From Paucisalibacillus globulus (GTDB lineage: Bacteria; Bacillota; Bacilli; Bacillales; Amphibacillaceae): DNA of 64,000 bases. The translations under genes and the position numbers were made by a program. The notes beneath the pieces were generated by a model. That model was not told where the DNA came from, made no database searches, and was given only the letters and a program-made list of their open reading frames with translations. Positions within the stretch are counted from its first letter, which is position 1. Every line of letters begins with the position of its first letter. This document shows positions 60,870 through 64,000 of this stretch, in pieces. The stretch is taken from the NCBI RefSeq assembly GCF_900184735.1, contig NZ_LT855390.1:117736-181735 (forward strand). The letters run 5' to 3'.

Positions 60870-61121
60870 TTGGAGAGGAGAGATATTATCTATTTATTAA
60901 TATCTATCATTTTAAGTATATTGTTAGGTTTCATCCTATTGATGATTGGCGGACCCGTTATAGGTGGTATCATTGCTTTTGGGATTGTAGCGGGTTGTAT
61001 TTTCAGAGGATTGTACTTACTTCATGATATTCAAAGTAGACTTTCAACTCTATCTCCAAAAGAAGATAGAGTTGAAGCAGCATATAAGGAATACATAGAA
61101 AAGAAGAAGGCTATTGACTAA
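60870..61121 (+). CDS. hypothetical small membrane protein with an uncertain start
   Basis: Up to 83 residues, with two helices (about 7-28 and 31-48) and a C-terminal charged coil (PKEDRVEAAYKEYIEKKKAID). TTG 60870 has no RBS, whereas GGAGAGGAG ends 3-6 bases before ATT 60885 and ATC 60888. Start at one of these non-standard codons fits the signals better, as in the lipoprotein gene at 59890. Not recognised. Confidence 0.5.
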   Translation: MERRDIIYLLISIILSILLGFILLMIGGPVIGGIIAFGIVAGCIFRGLYLLHDIQSRLSTLSPKEDRVEAAYKEYIEKKKAID

Positions 61122-61664
<543 letters not shown>

Positions 61665-61790
61665 GATAGAAGATTAGTTCCGGAATTAACATGTTGATAG
61701 AAGTATGTTTCATATGCAGCAAAAGAAATGGTTTCCTTTATTTGTTCTTCTACAAATGAGAAATAGCTCTCTGTTTTTAGTAGAAATAAT

Positions 61791-61840
61791 AAAGAGACAG
61801 AATTACTACCCCGAGATTTGGGTGGTAATTCTGTCTCTTT
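61791..61840. terminator. bidirectional terminator
   Basis: AAAGAGACAGAATTAC (61791-61806) and GTAATTCTGTCTCTTT (61825-61840) pair perfectly. It separates paiA and the convergent DUF4349 gene. Confidence 0.9.
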
Positions 61841-61856
61841 AACTGTAAAACTAAAT

Positions 61857-62789
61857 TTAGTCTTTCGAACTAGTTACCCTTTTTTTCCTTATATATAAAT
61901 AGGTCACGGCCCCCACAATCCCCAATAATAAAAGAACTGGTAAGTTTCCAACTAGGAAAATAAAAAGGCTAGATAAAAAGGATAGAAGCATATTAATACT
62001 CTTCACGAATTGTTGCTTTGTTTGCTCCCATGTATTTAAATCCTCATTATTAATAGTTGAGAGAGTCACATTGTTTTCCTGAATGTGAATTGTAACCGTT
62101 GCAAGATCCGTCCTATTTTCTAAGTACTTCATTCGCCCTAGTACTTCTTCAATATCTTGTTGTACAGTAGCCAAATCATTGGAAATAGTTAATAGATCTT
62201 CCGTCTTTTCTGCTTTTTCCATGAAGGCGAGCAGTCGTTCTTCGACGACACGTTTTGATTTCAGACGAGATTCTAAGTCAACATATTCTTCCGTTACGTC
62301 CTGACCTGAGATGGAACTTTCTAATACTTTACTACTACCATCTTCTACTAGCTGAATAAATTCCCGGAATTGATCTTGGGGAATCCGTACAGTGATATAC
62401 CCACTTGCCATGGAATCTCCTTCACTTCTATTCATATTCGATTCCACAATATAACCACCGTAGTCTGTCACTTTCGATTGTATATGATTAAACGAAGGTT
62501 GAAATTCTTTAACCTCAATAGAAAGATTAGCAGTATAGATTATTTTTCGGTCTACTGCACGATCTGAGTTGTTTTTTGAAGTGTCTTCTTGTGGTGCATC
62601 TGATTCTTCATCAGCACTTTCACCTACATCTGAATTTGACAGACTGTAATCAACAGACTTTTCATCACTTCTATCATAATCCGCAGCTTGTTCAGTTGCT
62701 GCATCACCACTTTCTGAGCTGCTACTACATGCAGCTAATAGAATGGAAATAGAAAGCCCAACTAAAATCAATAATATGGATTTTTTCAT
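61857..62789 (-). CDS. DUF4349 lipoprotein
   Basis: A 310-residue lipoprotein with signal MKKSILLILVGLSISILLAAC and lipobox at Cys21, an acidic low-complexity stretch (about 22-80), a DUF4349 domain (KIIYTANLSIEVKEFQPSFNHIQSKVTDYGGYIVESNMN ... DLESRLKSKRVVEERL), a coiled-coil segment and one C-terminal membrane helix (about residues 268-300) followed by a basic tail. Both ends are therefore membrane-bound. The function is unknown. AAAGGGGTG precedes the ATG. Confidence 0.88.
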   Translation of the reverse strand: MKKSILLILVGLSISILLAACSSSSESGDAATEQAADYDRSDEKSVDYSLSNSDVGESADEESDAPQEDTSKNNSDRAVDRKIIYTANLSIEVKEFQPSFNHIQSKVTDYGGYIVESNMNRSEGDSMASGYITVRIPQDQFREFIQLVEDGSSKVLESSISGQDVTEEYVDLESRLKSKRVVEERLLAFMEKAEKTEDLLTISNDLATVQQDIEEVLGRMKYLENRTDLATVTIHIQENNVTLSTINNEDLNTWEQTKQQFVKSINMLLSFLSSLFIFLVGNLPVLLLLGIVGAVTYLYIRKKRVTSSKD

Positions 62790-63074
62790 CTTGGCACCCC
62801 TTTATATATAGATTATTTTTCTCTCTTTCTAATAGGACGCAATGAAACGAATTAATGTTGCAAAACTCTTTTAAATAGTATGAAAGGAACAGTTTCTAAT
62901 CTGTTAGAAAGTAATCTAAAACGGTAGTAATATCTGATACCTGTTCTAAATAATATGCATGAAGTACTTTTAAAATTATGGAAGATGTCTAAAACAACTT
63001 ATGTACTGGCGTGATTTTAGTCTTCATGATAAATTGAGTAAGTAGAGAAAAGTTCGGTAAAAGGAGGAGATCTC

Positions 63075-64000
63075 ATGCAAATCAAACTAAATCAAAAAAA
63101 CATCAAAGAACGCTGTGGGGCTGTCTCCTTTAAAAGAGGGGACGCCTTTTATCATAGTGGGAAGGTTATGATTGATGAGGTTACTCCAGATACTTTACAT
63201 GCCACAGTTCAGGGGATAGAGGATTTTCAAGTTGAAATCAAGAAAAGCACAAATGGCTTCATAGCGTCTTGTAGTTGCCCATCCCTTTCTTCCATACAGA
63301 AGGATTGCCAACATATTGCTGCCGTATTAATTGCATGGCAACATCATCAGCAAGATCAGATAGATGATACTTTTGTTCCTCAACATGGGGAAGGACTTTC
63401 GGAAGGGTTATTAGAATTATTCAATTCTACCCCAATTCCCACTAGTGGATATAGGCGCCATTTTGAAGATAGAACGGTCTTAAAAACGACTATAGTCAGT
63501 AAAGTAATCCCTGATGATGATGATAATAATCGGTTTGGTATTGGAATGCTCATCGCCTCGAAGCAATTGACAAATATTCGTGAATTCCTTGAACAGATAA
63601 GAGAAGGTCAAAAGTATGTCCTCTCTGATAACTTAACCTATGACCCAACCAAGCATTGTTTTGATGAAGAGATAGATGCGGTTATACAGCAATTAATTCA
63701 TATCATGGATGATGAAAAATTATATCAACGAGCAAAGATGAACTACCAACGAGAAAATGAGACCTTACCAGTTCCAGCATCCTCGTGGAAGAGACTGGAG
63801 CCTTTGTTGGCACTTGCACCACAAGTGGCCTTACAATATGCAGGAAAACATTTTCATGGGTTTACATTATCAGATGAACCCCTACCACTAACATTCCAAT
63901 TTTCTGGTAATGAGGAACATGGATATCGGTTAATTATTGGAGGGTTATCTAGCATGGTCATTCTAAAAGACTATGACACAGTACTTGCTGGTGGGAAGGT
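63075..64000 (+). CDS. SWIM zinc-finger/SNF2-type helicase, 3' truncated
   Basis: The frame is open from ATG 63075 to the window end, 308 complete codons. AAGGAGGAG lies upstream. The SWIM motif CSCPSLSSIQKDCQH (C-x-C-xn-C-x-H) is at about residues 69-83. The following region (KTTIVSKVIPDDDDNNRFGIGMLIAS, then an acidic helical part) resembles the SNF2-associated N-terminal domain of YwqA-like proteins. The helicase motor itself lies beyond the window, so that part is inferred from family order. Confidence 0.75.
   Translation, partial: MQIKLNQKNIKERCGAVSFKRGDAFYHSGKVMIDEVTPDTLHATVQGIEDFQVEIKKSTNGFIASCSCPSLSSIQKDCQHIAAVLIAWQHHQQDQIDDTFVPQHGEGLSEGLLELFNSTPIPTSGYRRHFEDRTVLKTTIVSKVIPDDDDNNRFGIGMLIASKQLTNIREFLEQIREGQKYVLSDNLTYDPTKHCFDEEIDAVIQQLIHIMDDEKLYQRAKMNYQRENETLPVPASSWKRLEPLLALAPQVALQYAGKHFHGFTLSDEPLPLTFQFSGNEEHGYRLIIGGLSSMVILKDYDTVLAGGK

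Overview
The window is low-GC DNA (protein-coding parts roughly 35-40% G+C) from a Firmicute, almost certainly a Bacillaceae. The evidence is the strong Gram-positive ribosome binding sites, the frequent TTG/GTG starts, a purine riboswitch, a T-box leader, and proteins that look like Bacillus families (AdeC, PdxK, PaiA, YfiT, YumC-type reductase, EcsC, CD3324, DUF2277, VC0807). A halotolerant genus such as Oceanobacillus or Virgibacillus is a guess; the sequence alone does not fix it. No rRNA, tRNA, CRISPR array, transposase gene or prophage block was seen.

Layout. 1-2.5 kb: the end of a siderophore ABC importer operon (two FecCD permeases and a flavin reductase). 2.8-5.6 kb: an EcsC protein, then adenine deaminase behind a guanine-type purine riboswitch. 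5.9-9 kb: DinB and SRPBCC proteins, a CD3324 protein, and a GC-richer aminoglycoside-phosphotransferase-like gene framed by two 61-bp palindromes in opposite orientation, which looks like a small mobile cassette. 9-12 kb: a short UvrA-like ATPase and an FMN reductase. 12.2-18.5 kb: an ABC exporter pair with its own two-component system and a likely tandem-repeat operator. 18.7-20.5 kb: an ECF-type sigma factor, anti-sigma factor and membrane protein. 20.8 kb: a copper nitrite reductase with an FNR-like promoter.

22-30 kb is accessory in character: lipoproteins, small membrane proteins, a Nudix hydrolase, a pentapeptide protein, a second phosphotransferase, an acetyltransferase and a methyltransferase. 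30-32 kb holds an Hsp33-MerR operon with a textbook MerR promoter. 32-37 kb has YfiT-like and PdxK enzymes, an XRE-ImmA/IrrE protease with a DUF5986-like partner, and a pirin. 37-46 kb has GNAT, P-loop kinase, HAD and ASCH proteins, GapN, a T-box-controlled divergent lysyl-tRNA synthetase, a patatin and a histidine phosphatase. 46-52 kb has TPR, DegV, GNAT and DUF418 proteins and heme O synthase. 52.5-58.3 kb has a very large secreted subtilase and an NCS1 permease. The rest holds small membrane proteins, PaiA, a DUF4349 lipoprotein and the start of a SWIM/SNF2 helicase.

A dispersed short repeat family (core GGTNCCTGTCNC, often extended to AGGAACCTGTCCCCATGG) runs through the window and sits again and again within a few bases of stop codons. 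The same core begins and ends the palindromes around the phosphotransferase cassette, so the family may be REP-like and mobilised in trans.
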